A stretch of 64,000 nt of DNA. Origin: Pomphorhynchus laevis. Lineage: Eukaryota; Acanthocephala; Palaeacanthocephala; Echinorhynchida; Pomphorhynchidae. Of the stretch, positions 1 through 9,699 are shown piece by piece. The notes under the pieces are model-generated. The model saw nothing but the letters and a program-made list of their open reading frames with translations. It did not search any database and was not told where the DNA came from. The position numbers and the translations under genes are program-made. The stretch covers positions 1-64,000 of the forward strand of contig WNNJ02001069.1 of the NCBI GenBank assembly GCA_012934845.2, read 5' to 3'. The first letter of the stretch is position 1. Every line of letters begins with the position of its first letter.

Positions 1-470
1 CCAACATAAATAATGCCCAAAGACTTACAATTGAACATACCATGTATGCGAAGTCTTGCCCCAGTTATGCTACTCTCAACAAATGTGGCTTCTGCCATTA
101 ATTTACAAGTTTTACATCTTCTATCCATACATGCTCTGCTAACATTTTCTATTCTGTTCAATTGCTCCTCAACAGCCTTTATCTTTGAGCATACTAACGT
201 GTGCGCCACTTTTCTTGTTATTCTAAAGCAGACAATAGCCTTCTTAGCACCATTAGTATTTCTCACTATTCTGTTAATTTCTCTTCTTAACGACACTAAT
301 TGTGCGTTATATTCCACAATGATTCTATTCTTAACTTCTTCACGCCTTTCTTGTAATAAGCTCGCAGAGCGTGAAATCCGTCTCACATGTCTCACTTGTC
401 GTACAATAAATTCACGCTTATAGCCGCGTTTACAAAAATCGTGTATCATATTCTGAATACTTTCCTCAAA
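1..470 (-). pseudogene. Inverted 3' fragment of PLE-1, cut by window edge
   Basis: Read on the minus strand, this block matches positions 2456 to 2926 of the PLE-1 element downstream almost base for base. It covers the part after the RT core: basic helices (the thumb and linker region) and the cysteine motif CMDRRCKTC that precedes the endonuclease. The window edge cuts it before the GIY-YIG core. It lies head to head with the PLE-1 copy that starts at about 496, an arrangement common for Penelope-like elements. The plus-strand reading frame here is only the antisense shadow. The match is clear; whether a longer copy lies outside the window cannot be seen. Confidence 0.9.
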
Positions 471-495
471 ATTGCTACCATTACAAGGCCTCTCC

Positions 496-640
496 GGTAA
501 AACGCTTCTGTTCAGAATATATGGCCGAATTTGCTAGAAATCCCAGGAGGCGGTGTAATCACAATTCACAAATATATTGCCGTAGTCATATTCGACTCCC
601 GCCAGACGAGCTGAAATCTAGATACCTTGCACATGTACAA
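496..640 (+). repeat. PLE-1 terminal direct repeat, 5' copy
   Basis: This 145 bp segment recurs at 3350-3510 just after the PLE-1 coding region, so it behaves as the pseudo-LTR of a partly tandem Penelope-like element. The start codon of the PLE-1 frame at 521 lies inside it. The two copies differ mainly by a TA expansion in the downstream one. Confidence 0.85.
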
Positions 641-3214
641 TTCCTACGATGCTGTGACGAGAGAAACGTTATTCCCAAGTCTCTCCGAATTATCAAGCCC
701 CTGAGTGTCAATCTTTTCGCAATCGATGACGTGAGGGCTCGCGTTACATTTCAAGCTTGGAGGCGTGCCCAAAACGAGTGCAGTCAAAAGCTCGTCAAAA
801 TATTGCTACGTTTTTATTCCTACCTGTACAATACAACAAGGGGATCAATCAACAATGTAATTTACCAAGAATGCATTCAACGTAAGTTCAAGAAACTTCG
901 TTTATTACACGTACCAATTACATTCGATGAACTTTGCAATATTGAATTCTATCCAAACCGAAAGTGCCGACCAAGATCAAGCAGATCATTCCAACAACCA
1001 GAAATTTACGAATCGAGTGTACACAACCGAGTCCCGATGCCCCAAAATTCGACCAATCAAAATGAATGTGAGAACGCCAGGGAATGTGCAGTAGGCTATT
1101 CGAGAATTGGTGTGGTGGAACATTCTGAAGGTATTAGTCTATCGGATTCGGAAAAGGTCGTCTTATCATTGGGACTTAATTTCGCGATAAGTATGCCCAA
1201 ATATGATCGACTATCTTTGGGAAGAGCTTTAAGGGATCTTGCTATTAATACATATGCAAATGAAACTGATAACGCAGTAAGAACTAACAATATTAATGTT
1301 ATGGGGAAACAATTATTCGATAAATTTATTTGCGCAGACCCTCAAAAACACACTACCAATATTTCACAATCTATGTTGAAAACAATTAACAACCTATCAA
1401 AACGGCGGGATATTATAATTAAAAAAGCAGATAAAGGACCTCAGCCAGTAGTGTGGAGTAGTGTTGAGTATATTGCGGAGGCTGAAAGGCAATTATCCGA
1501 AAGTACGTATCAAGCAGTAACTCAAGATTATCTTCAAGTTACATGCCAAAATCTAGCTGATCATGTACATCATTTTGTAAGTAGACAAACAATTTCTCTG
1601 TCCGATGCAAATGAGCTGATAAATGAACGTGCGCGGTTTGGTATATTCTACATGTTGCCAAAAGTACACAAACCCATTCGCCCATACGTTGGAAGACCGA
1701 TAATTAGCTGCAATGGTACACCGAGTGAAAAGTTATCGAGGTATGTACATACTCAGCTGAAACCATACCTTCAAAACGTGCCGGCTCACATTAACAGTAC
1801 GTTAGAGTTCATAAGAAAGTTTGAGCATGAGAAGGGATCATGGCCTCATGATGCGATTCTTGTAACTGCAGATGTGAGCAGTCTCTATACAAATATACCT
1901 CAAACGCAAGCTTTGGATTCTATTTCTAACTTGCTTAAAGACTCCGGCGTATCAGATAGCCAACGCAAATTTATAGTTGAATCGACAAAAGTTGTTCTCA
2001 ACTCTAATGTATTCGAGTTTAATGGCCAGTATTATATACAAAAACATGGAACGGCAATGGGAACACCTTTAGCTCCTGCTTTGGCAATTATATATATGGG
2101 TGCAATAGAGAAATTATGGATAGAAAAGTCAGACATCAAGCCGTTATTCTATTGTCGATATATTGATGACGTTTTCTTTGTGTGGCCGGACAATGATCAA
2201 AGCCTTGAAAAATTTCTTAACTTGTTTGAGGAATGTAGCCCGCTTAAACTTACATGCCAATTCGGACAGCGGGTCAATTTTCTGGATTTAACATTATATA
2301 AACAACAAGGTGTTTATAAATCAAAATATTTTCGCAAACCAGAATCTCCGCCAATGCATATGCACGCCGTCAGCTGTCATCCACCGTCAATGAAAAGAAA
2401 TCTGGTATACAATGAGGCCCTTCGCATTCGGCGGGCATGCACCGATTATTCCCAATTTGAGGAAAGTATTCAGAATATGATACACGATTTTTGTAAACGC
2501 GGCTATAAGCGTGAATTTATTGTACGACAAGTGAGACATGTGAGACGGATTTCACGCTCTGCGAGCTTATTACAAGAAAGGCGTGAAGAAGTTAAGAATA
2601 GAATCATTGTGGAATATAACGCACAATTAGTGTCGTTAAGAAGAGAAATTAACAGAATAGTGAGAAATACTAATGGTGCTAAGAAGGCTATTGTCTGCTT
2701 TAGAATAACAAGAAAAGTGGCGCACACGTTAGTATGCTCAAAGATAAAGGCTGTTGAGGAGCAATTGAACAGAATAGAAAATGTTAGCAGAGCATGTATG
2801 GATAGAAGATGTAAAACTTGTAAATTAATGGCAGAAGCCACATTTGTTGAGAGTAGCATAACTGGGGCAAGACTTCGCATACATGGTATGTTCAATTGTA
2901 AGTCTTTGGGCATTATTTATGTTGGCACGTGTAGAATTTGTAAAATCCAATATGTTGGGCAAACGTCAATGTCACTTTCACGTCGTTTAAATTCAAGAAG
3001 AACGCATTTTCGCACGGCTAATATAACGGACGGGGCTGTTGCACATTACATATTGCACGGAGAAATCGATTGCATGGATTACTGTGTGTTTACTCAGGAG
3101 GCAGATACAGTAAAAAGGGTTGAAGCAGAAACGCGCCTCATGGGATTGCTTTATAGTGATGCCCCCCATGGATGTAACGACGAAAACACCTTCACTTGGA
3201 AGGATATAACATGA
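521..3214 (+). CDS. PLE-1: Penelope-like reverse transcriptase with C-terminal GIY-YIG endonuclease
   Basis: This is one uninterrupted 897-residue frame with the order N-terminal domain, reverse transcriptase, linker, GIY-YIG nuclease, which is the usual layout of endonuclease-bearing Penelope-like elements. Visible RT motifs are IIKKADKGP (about residue 298), YMLPKVHKP (376), VTADVSSLYTNIP (448), GTAMGTPLAPALA (510) and the catalytic YIDD (about 547). A basic linker follows, then CMDRRCKTC (about 759) and HGMFNC, a probable zinc-binding cluster, and the nuclease core with IIYVGT and QYVGQTS (about 798-815) plus a conserved arginine-rich helix. The product should nick DNA and copy the element RNA at the break. 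The start at 521 is the first methionine and lies in the terminal repeat. No stops or frameshifts are seen, so this is the best candidate for an active or recently active element. Expression cannot be judged. Confidence 0.93.
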   Translation: MAEFARNPRRRCNHNSQIYCRSHIRLPPDELKSRYLAHVQFLRCCDERNVIPKSLRIIKPLSVNLFAIDDVRARVTFQAWRRAQNECSQKLVKILLRFYSYLYNTTRGSINNVIYQECIQRKFKKLRLLHVPITFDELCNIEFYPNRKCRPRSSRSFQQPEIYESSVHNRVPMPQNSTNQNECENARECAVGYSRIGVVEHSEGISLSDSEKVVLSLGLNFAISMPKYDRLSLGRALRDLAINTYANETDNAVRTNNINVMGKQLFDKFICADPQKHTTNISQSMLKTINNLSKRRDIIIKKADKGPQPVVWSSVEYIAEAERQLSESTYQAVTQDYLQVTCQNLADHVHHFVSRQTISLSDANELINERARFGIFYMLPKVHKPIRPYVGRPIISCNGTPSEKLSRYVHTQLKPYLQNVPAHINSTLEFIRKFEHEKGSWPHDAILVTADVSSLYTNIPQTQALDSISNLLKDSGVSDSQRKFIVESTKVVLNSNVFEFNGQYYIQKHGTAMGTPLAPALAIIYMGAIEKLWIEKSDIKPLFYCRYIDDVFFVWPDNDQSLEKFLNLFEECSPLKLTCQFGQRVNFLDLTLYKQQGVYKSKYFRKPESPPMHMHAVSCHPPSMKRNLVYNEALRIRRACTDYSQFEESIQNMIHDFCKRGYKREFIVRQVRHVRRISRSASLLQERREEVKNRIIVEYNAQLVSLRREINRIVRNTNGAKKAIVCFRITRKVAHTLVCSKIKAVEEQLNRIENVSRACMDRRCKTCKLMAEATFVESSITGARLRIHGMFNCKSLGIIYVGTCRICKIQYVGQTSMSLSRRLNSRRTHFRTANITDGAVAHYILHGEIDCMDYCVFTQEADTVKRVEAETRLMGLLYSDAPHGCNDENTFTWKDIT

Positions 3215-3287
3215 ACGGTTGCATGCGTTTTGTGTTTTTGTTCTTTTTGCTTTATGTTACCTATTGTATATGTGCTACTGTATTCTA

Positions 3288-3321
3288 GATTTGAGAAAGG
3301 CCGACTGAGGCCGAAACGTTA
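3288..3321 (+). ncRNA. Hammerhead-like remnant motif in PLE-1 3' region
   Basis: Just after the stop codon lies TTTGAGA, then a GGCC/GGCC stem around a six-base loop, then GAAAC. This matches the right half of a hammerhead (stem II followed by GAAA), while the left core differs from CTGATGA. PLE terminal repeats are known to carry type I hammerheads. No convincing stem I is visible, so activity is doubtful. Confidence 0.4.
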
Positions 3322-3349
3322 AAAAATCAGCTATTCGTCAATTTTTCCT

Positions 3350-3421
3350 GGTAAAACGCTTCTGTTCAGAATATATGGCCGAATTTGCTAGAAATCCCAG
3401 GAGGCGGTGTAATCACAATTC

Positions 3422-3463
<42 letters not shown>

Positions 3464-3510
3464 GACTCCCGCCAGACGAGCTGAAATCTAGATACCTTGC
3501 ACATGTACAA
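3350..3510 (+). repeat. PLE-1 terminal direct repeat, 3' copy, with TA microsatellite
   Basis: This repeats 496-640, including the first codons of the PLE-1 frame, and stops abruptly at 3510. It is the start of a second, truncated tandem copy. A run of alternating TA at about 3426-3461 interrupts it and destroys the reading frame. Confidence 0.85.
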
Positions 3511-3539
3511 AATAATGTTCTTTGATCATCAGGTATTTG

Positions 3540-5895
3540 TAATGCATCAGAAAATATTGTCGTTTTTTTCTCCTTTACAGTGCCGGTATTAAGCAATAGT
3601 GTAATTAAACAATCATTTAACGTAAGTTCAAGAATCTTCGCTTTTTACCCCTCAATATGTCTGATCTACGATTGTTCAGTCTCTCACTCAGGGAGCGTCT
3701 AGACTCACCAATGTATTGTGCCGAGCATAGTGAACAACATCCTAGATATACGACATCATTTGTACTACATGTAACAGGGTGCTTAATTCTATAACTCAAA
3801 CCTGTTACATTACTTGTAAAGCGATTTGTTTCTATAATTTGCGCGCAACACTTGCATCTAGGGCGTTCACACTTTTTGCATGAATTTGCAACTCCAACTT
3901 TTGTAGTCTCTGACGAGCTTTTAATGATATTGCTACCTAATTTGTTATTAGATTTGTAGACAAATTGTAAATTGGGAATATTAATGTTTTCAGAATTTGC
4001 CATGTTTTTAATTTTCAGATTAAGACTCCTTTCGACTGCCGTTAATGCTGGGTGGAATGGCATTACTATTCGAATTTGATTAATTTTGTCATTTTTAACT
4101 TGAGGTAATTCGTTCTGTAAATATGTTCTATGTCGTGCTCTATTGATACTGCTTAATATCTCTCGTTTAGTAAAACCTCTGTTTGCTAGTATACCTCTAA
4201 GCTTGTATAGATGTACTTCTCGACGTGCCGGTTCACTACAAACACGTATTATTCTACACGCTTCATTTTGTATAAGGGATTTTTTCGTGTAATTAGGATG
4301 AGCGCTTTCTGCATGAAGGTAATTGGGTATGGAGGAGTTCTTGCGATACAATTCAGTTTGTACATTGTTATTTTCATCACGATAAACTGAAATATCGAGA
4401 AAGTTCGCGGGAACAGAAAATGATGTTGTAAATTTTAAAGAACCAAAGTTATTGACATGATCGATGAATCTATCCAAATTTTCTTTGCCGTGCTTCCATA
4501 CTATAAATATATCGTCTATGTATTGCACAAATAATGACGGTTTTAGCTCAAACGCATTTATAGCAGCTGTTTCAAAATCATCCATAAATAAAATAGCATA
4601 TACGGGTGCCAGAGCTGTACCCATAGCTGTTCCAGCTGTTTGTCTATATCGATCACCATTAAATTTAAAATAGTTATTCTCAAGAATAAAGGCCAAGCTA
4701 TCAAGAACAAATTCTTTCTTTTTAAAACACCAATTATCCGCCTCCATTGCTTTACGTACAGCCAATATACCGTTTGTATGTGGTATTGATGGGTAGAGAG
4801 ATTCTACATCTATAGTTATCATAATATCGCTCGGTTTTATTTCGGATTTAATCGTTTTAAGTTTATCCAAAAATTCTGACGAGCTTCTAATGTACGAATT
4901 TACTTTACTTGTTAAGGGTTATAGCAAATTGTGTAAAACTTTTGAAAGTTGTTGCGTAATTGTTCCAATACAATTAACAATTGGACGTCCGACAACAGGT
5001 ATCGATTCTTTATGAATCTTAGGTAACATGTAGTATTTACCAATATTCCAACTAGTTGGAACTAATTTATCTCTGTCGGTTACTTGGAGAAAACCTGTGC
5101 CTGTATGTCGACTAATAAGGTTACTTAATCTTTCGTTAAGTGAGCTAAGCGTATGAGCATCTGCCGCTTCATAGTTTGTTGTATTAAGTTGACGTAGTCT
5201 TTCCGAAATGTATTCTTTCTTTTCCCATACAACAGCAGAGTTGCTCTTATCTGCTTTTCGTATTACGACATTATCCATTTCTCGTAGCTCTCGTATCGCT
5301 TTGAATTGTGGTGTTGTCAAATTTCTTATTGTTCCTTGATTGGGTTTGATTTTGAGAAACTCGTTATAGCCCCATGAACCAAGATAATTAGTCAACGATT
5401 TTCTTTTGATGTCTTCTTTAATATTTTTAAAGGCTTCAGACGACATTTGACGCAATCCATTCATTAAGTCTATTCTCGAAAACTCACGAAGACACACGTT
5501 GTAGTTCAGACCTAAGTTCAAAACTGATTTTTAGCTATCTGTCAAATCGACAGTTGACAGGTTTGTGAAACTATCTTCTGAATTTGTTTTACGTATTCTA
5601 CCTCGTCTAAAATGACGATTTGTTTGGCAGTCAAGATACCTAATTTCATCTTTTGTAATATTCTTTTTACATATCCAAGAGAGCTTCTTTGCTTTACCAG
5701 CAAGAAGAATATCCAATAAGTCCTCGTTTAATTGACATCTCGCTGTATTATATGCATAAACATAAAATTTCAGCAATATATTTTGTAGGGATCTCGATGC
5801 ATGTTGTAAAACTCGGTTCCATTTAATCTTCGCTTTCTTTGCATATTCGTCGTCCACCATATTAAAATTTACGCACATTTGTGCGATATATTTAT
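3540..5895 (-). pseudogene. PLE-2: Penelope-like RT plus GIY-YIG element, two nonsense codons
   Basis: Minus-strand segments 5531-5878, 4919-5521 and 3617-4870 are in one frame, interrupted only by TAA codons at 5531-5533 and 4919-4921. Motifs in order are VIRKADKSNSAVVW, YMLPKIHKE, ITIDVESLYPSIP, GTAMGTALAP, YIDDIFIVW, a cysteine cluster CKKCERPRCKCC, and a GIY-YIG core (VVYLGCC, QYIGESR). The order gives a C-terminal endonuclease. The sequence is unlike PLE-1 in detail, so this is a separate family. The last codons before 3640 switch to sequence resembling PLE-1 around 870-900, and scraps of the PLE-2 3' end lie at 3578-3620, so the 3' end is rearranged. With the in-frame stops it is probably inactive. 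Confidence 0.88.
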
Positions 5896-5904
5896 AGTAT
5901 GGAA

Positions 5905-6645
5905 TTAAATCAGCTAAATGAGTCTACGTATTTAATATAATTACAAAATAAACAAAACATAATAATGCTAAATCAAAATTTAATAATTAAATAATAAAAT
6001 TAATAATTGTTTTTAGATTTTCTATAATTTAAATCAAGTTAAAAAAATGAAATTTAAAATAAACGTCATTTTTATGAATTGACTAATAAATAACAGACGT
6101 TGTATCAGAATAAGAATTAGAGGTCATCAGGAGGAACTGCTATGCTATCAGGTTTCGGCCCCTAACTCCTCTACCCAACATAGCAGCGGGGCCAAATACA
6201 TGCTAATGATGTATTTCCTCTAACATAACTATCTAGCATCTTATTTTTAATACAAAGTATATTAATTATTATCCATCCATAAAAATTTGCCACTTAAGAG
6301 TTTAAATTTATTCTTTATATTATTGTGTTGATTTATATATTTTACTATTTTCTGCTTGATGTTATTTTTATAGTAACCTAGTTTAAAATATGTATCTATT
6401 AAATTATTTAAATGATTTTTAAGAAAGCCAATATCATTACATATTGTTGCAATTCTTAAAATTTCATTATTTAATGTATTATATTTTATATTATATGGTA
6501 TGCATGAATGCTCATGCAAAAATATGTTTCTTGTAAATTTAAATATGTCATCTTTACGATATAAATTAATAGTAGTTTGAGTTAATGTTAATTTAATGTT
6601 CATTGTAGATATACATCTTCTTTATCATTAATATTGGTTTTGTTA
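5905..6645 (-). pseudogene. Naiad-like PLE, 3' end and terminal region, inverted
   Basis: On the minus strand this encodes the region after the RT catalytic site (EHSCIPYNIKYN, then a lysine- and asparagine-rich tail ending LSGKFLWMDN), then the terminal non-coding region with the structured segment described at 7283-7400. It is nearly identical to 6900-7630 in opposite orientation, forming one arm of a palindrome. No RT catalytic motifs remain. Confidence 0.85.
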
Positions 6646-6646
6646 A

Positions 6647-6674
6647 GCACGGCAAAGAAAATTTAGATAGATTC
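6647..6674 (+). other. 28 bp PLE-2 scrap at the centre of the palindrome
   Basis: This short stretch matches the complement of PLE-2 positions 4466-4493 with one mismatch, so it is in sense orientation here, and it sits exactly between the two inverted Naiad-like arms. It looks like filler captured at a repair or template-switch junction. Confidence 0.7.
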
Positions 6675-7640
6675 AGTAGCCCAATTATAGCTGACTTGTT
6701 TTTAAGCTTTATAGAATATGAATTTGTTCATAACTGTGTAAAAACTAAATCTAAACAATATAAATATATGAAATATATGTTTCGATACATTGATGATATA
6801 TGTGTATTTAATTCTAATAATTTTTATTCAATTAGTGAGCACATTTATCCAGAAAGCCTTATTCTTAACAAAACCAATATTAATGATAAAGAAGGTGTAT
6901 ATCTAGATATGAACATTAAATTAACATTAACTAAAACTACTATTAATTTATATCGTAAAGATGGCATATTTAAATTTACAAGAAACATATTTTTGCATGA
7001 GCATTCATGCATACCATATAATATAAAATATAATACATTAAATAATGAAATTTTAAGAATTGCAACAATATGTAATGATATTGGCTTTCTTCAAAATCAT
7101 TTAAATAATTTAATAGATACATATTTTAAACTAGGTTACTATAAAAATAACATCAAGCAGAAAATAGTAAAATATATAAATCAACACAATAATATAAAGA
7201 ATAAATTTAAACTCTTAAGTGGCAAATTTTTATGGATGGATAATAAATAATATACTTTGCATTAGAATAAGATACTAGATAGTTATTTCAGAGGAAATAC
7301 ATCATTAGCATGTATTTGGCCCCGCTGCTATGTTGGGTAGAGGAGTTAGGGGCCGAAACCTGATAGCATAGCAGTTCCTCCTGATGACCTCTAATTCTTA
7401 TTCTGATACAACGTCTGTTATTTATAAGTCAATTCATGAAAATGACATTTATTTTAAATTTTATTTTATTTTTTATTATTTTATTTTTATTTTTAACTTA
7501 ATTTAAATTATAGAAAATCTAAAAACAATTATTAATTTTATTATTTAATTATTAAATTTTGATTTAGCATTATTATGTTTTGTTTATTTTATAATTATAT
7601 TTAATACGTTGACTCAGTTAGCTGATTTAATTTCTCGATA
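6675..7640 (+). pseudogene. Naiad-like PLE, RT palm to 3' end
   Basis: The frame 6696-7250 begins within the RT palm and includes the catalytic YIDD (YMFRYIDDICV, about 6781-6812), then the post-palm segment with EHSCIPYNIKYN and the terminal WMDNK. It lacks everything upstream of the SPIIADFF-like motif because the 5' side is joined to PLE-2 filler. The terminal non-coding region follows to 7640. Coding bias is extremely AT-rich (Asn, Lys, Ile, Tyr), unlike PLE-1. Confidence 0.88.
7283..7400 (+). ncRNA. Structured RNA element of the Naiad-like terminal repeat
   Basis: In order this holds AGAGG, a hairpin AAATACAT/ATGTATTT, then GGCCCC and CTGCTATG, whose complements GGGGCC and CATAGCAG follow in the same order (a pseudoknot topology), then TTCCTC, CTGATGA and CCTCT. 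GAAAC follows GGGGCC. The segment is kept in six copies in the window (about 6125-6240, 7283-7400, 16845-16960, 22705-22830, 31825-31940, 34120-34240). It may be a permuted hammerhead with an open stem II, but the GAAA side is not canonical. Confidence 0.5.
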
Positions 7641-8700
7641 TTTCAGCTAATCGTGATGAAAATAACAATGTACAAACTGAATTGTATCGCAAGAACTCCT
7701 CCATACCCAATTACCTTCATGCAGAAAGCGCTCATCCTAATTACACGAAAAAATCCCTTATACAAAATGAAGCGTGTAGAATAATACGTGTTTGTAGTGA
7801 ACCGGCACGTCGAGAAGTACATCTATACAAGCTTAGAGGTATACTAGCAAACAGAGGTTTTACTAAACGAGAGATATTAAGCAGTATTAATAGAGCACGA
7901 CATAGAACATATTTACAGAACGAATTACCTCAAGTTAAAAATGACAAAATTAATCAAATTCGAATAGTAATGCCATTCCACCCAGCATTAACGGCAGTCG
8001 AAAGGAGTCTTAATCTGAAAATTAAAAACATGGCAAAATCTGAAAACATTAATATTCCCAATTTACAATTTGTCTACAAATCTAATAACAAATTAGGTAG
8101 CAATATCATTAAAAGCTCGTCAGAGACTACAAAAGTTGGAGTTGCAAATTCATGCAAAAAGTGTGAACGCCCTAGATGCAAGTGTTGCGCGCAAATTATA
8201 GAAACAAATCGCTTTACAAGTAATGTAACAGGTTTGAGTTATAGAATTAAGCACCCTGTTACATGTAGTACAAATGAGGTCGTATATCTAGGATGTTGTT
8301 CACTATGCTCGGCACAATACATTGGTGAGTCTAGACGCTCCCTGAGTGAGAGACTGAACAATCGTAGATCAGACATATTGAGGGGTAAAAAGACCCAAGA
8401 TTCTATAGTGGAACATTGCATCGATATAACATCACAGAAGATTGTTTCAATTACACTATCATCGCTAATAATACCGGCACTGATAAATTGAGAAAATATA
8501 ACGACCAACAATGGGTCGGGCGGCTATTTTCTGATACACCAAATGGTATCAACAAACACCGCTTTTACAAGTGGATTAATATCACATAGAACAATTATTA
8601 CTTTCTTTGCTATATTCATGTTTTATGCTTTTGTGTTTCTGTTATAGATTTGATAAAGCTAATAAAAAGCGAAACGTCGTATTAATTTCTTCGTTAATTC
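7640..8700 (+). pseudogene. PLE-2, C-terminal third in opposite arm of the palindrome
   Basis: This starts in the PLE-2 RT just after YIDD (the FLDISVYRDE region) and runs through linker, cysteine cluster and GIY-YIG core (frame 7682-8491). It is nearly identical to the inverse of 3617-4400. Unlike the other arm it keeps the end of the protein: a frameshift near 8440-8480 moves the reading to another frame that continues to a stop at 8587-8589. Because the 5' two-thirds are absent, this is a 5'-truncated insertion or the product of the inversion. Confidence 0.87.
8646..8682 (+). ncRNA. Hammerhead-like remnant motif in PLE-2 3' region
   Basis: TTTGATA is followed by a three-pair stem GCT/AGC with a seven-base loop and then GAAACGTC. 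The layout equals the motif after PLE-1 and is reminiscent of the hammerheads in PLE terminal repeats, but the left core deviates from CTGATGA and stem I is not evident. Confidence 0.35.
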
Positions 8701-8748
8701 AAAACATGGAAGAATCACACTACTGTTTCCGATAATCACATTGTTTTT

Positions 8749-9690
8749 TCACTCTCCGCCATACAGTTGAACAGATGTGTAAGGACCTAGCAATTCTGCC
8801 ATCAGCTGGGCGGACCACCACAATTCCCGTAACTTTCTCTTAGCTGTGTATTGCACATTGGATTCTAGAATAGTTGTGTCAAAGCTGTAGTTATTTTCAA
8901 CAGCATGACGAACTGAAGAATCACTAGCGAATTTTTTAATTTTATTTGCGACCGTCTCAGGTTCATACGAATGTTCATCTGGCCTGTCGTTTCGCCAACC
9001 TATTGAGCTTGACACTCTGCATTGTAGTAGGTAAATGTCTCGGATACTTTTGCAGTTACTAGTCGATCTTATGTGATATTGTAATTGCGTTTTCGTACTC
9101 TTGAACGTTGATGCGTTCTTCATATCTTCGCATGTGTAACATCGTTTTTCCACACATGGTGTTGATTTATGTTCCTGTTCATTGGTTATTCCGGGTAGTG
9201 TAGATTTTACCAATAACTCTTTGACTTTTAATGGTATATTATATACAATGTTCACATTATTCCCGTATATATCTAACTTGTTTTTTACTTCACGAATTAG
9301 TCCGTATAAATCCTGTTTTATCTTCGACAATGCCGGGTTCCATTCTATTGCAATATATGTTGTTGGCTCTTTTTCTTTTTATGATCTCAATTCTTTTTAT
9401 GTCAAAGCCTCTCGGTTCATTCGTTTTACCCGGTCGACTGCAGTCTGTATTTGGCGCCGTTTGTATCCTCTGGCTAGAAAATGGGTTCTCATTTTTTCCA
9501 TCTTTTAAAAAAGATCTGACGGTTTCGAACAGATTTTCTTCACCCGTAACATTTCGTTGTATATTAGATTTCTTTTTATGTATGCAGGGTGACAGCTTGA
9601 TGCATGTAAGAATACGGGCTTCCATGTCGGTTTATTGTACATTTTTGTTTCTAGTCTATTCCCATTTTTATTAACCTCTACGTCAAGGAA
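8749..9690 (-). pseudogene. PLE-4: C-terminal remnant of a further Penelope-like element
   Basis: Minus-strand frames 9290-9625 and 8749-9330 resemble the thumb, linker and endonuclease region of a PLE. Visible features are RILTCIKLSPCIHKK, the cysteine pair region CVEKRCYTCEDM, HIRSTSNC and DIYLLQCRV, where the GIY part of a nuclease would sit. The YIG half is scrambled (a frame change after LLQCRV), and the C-terminal LRELWWSAQLMAELL segment follows. The RT core is absent. It differs from PLE-1 and PLE-2, so I count it as a fourth family, with moderate certainty. Confidence 0.68.
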
Positions 9691-9699
9691 GTGAACGGA

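Noticed and set aside
13-423. Plus-strand frame of 136 codons at the window start
   Set aside because: It is the antisense of the inverted PLE-1 fragment; the same peptide appears antisense to PLE-1 at 2503-2913.
3426-3461. TA microsatellite as an origin or promoter
   Set aside because: Simple expansion inside a truncated terminal repeat; nothing else supports a function.
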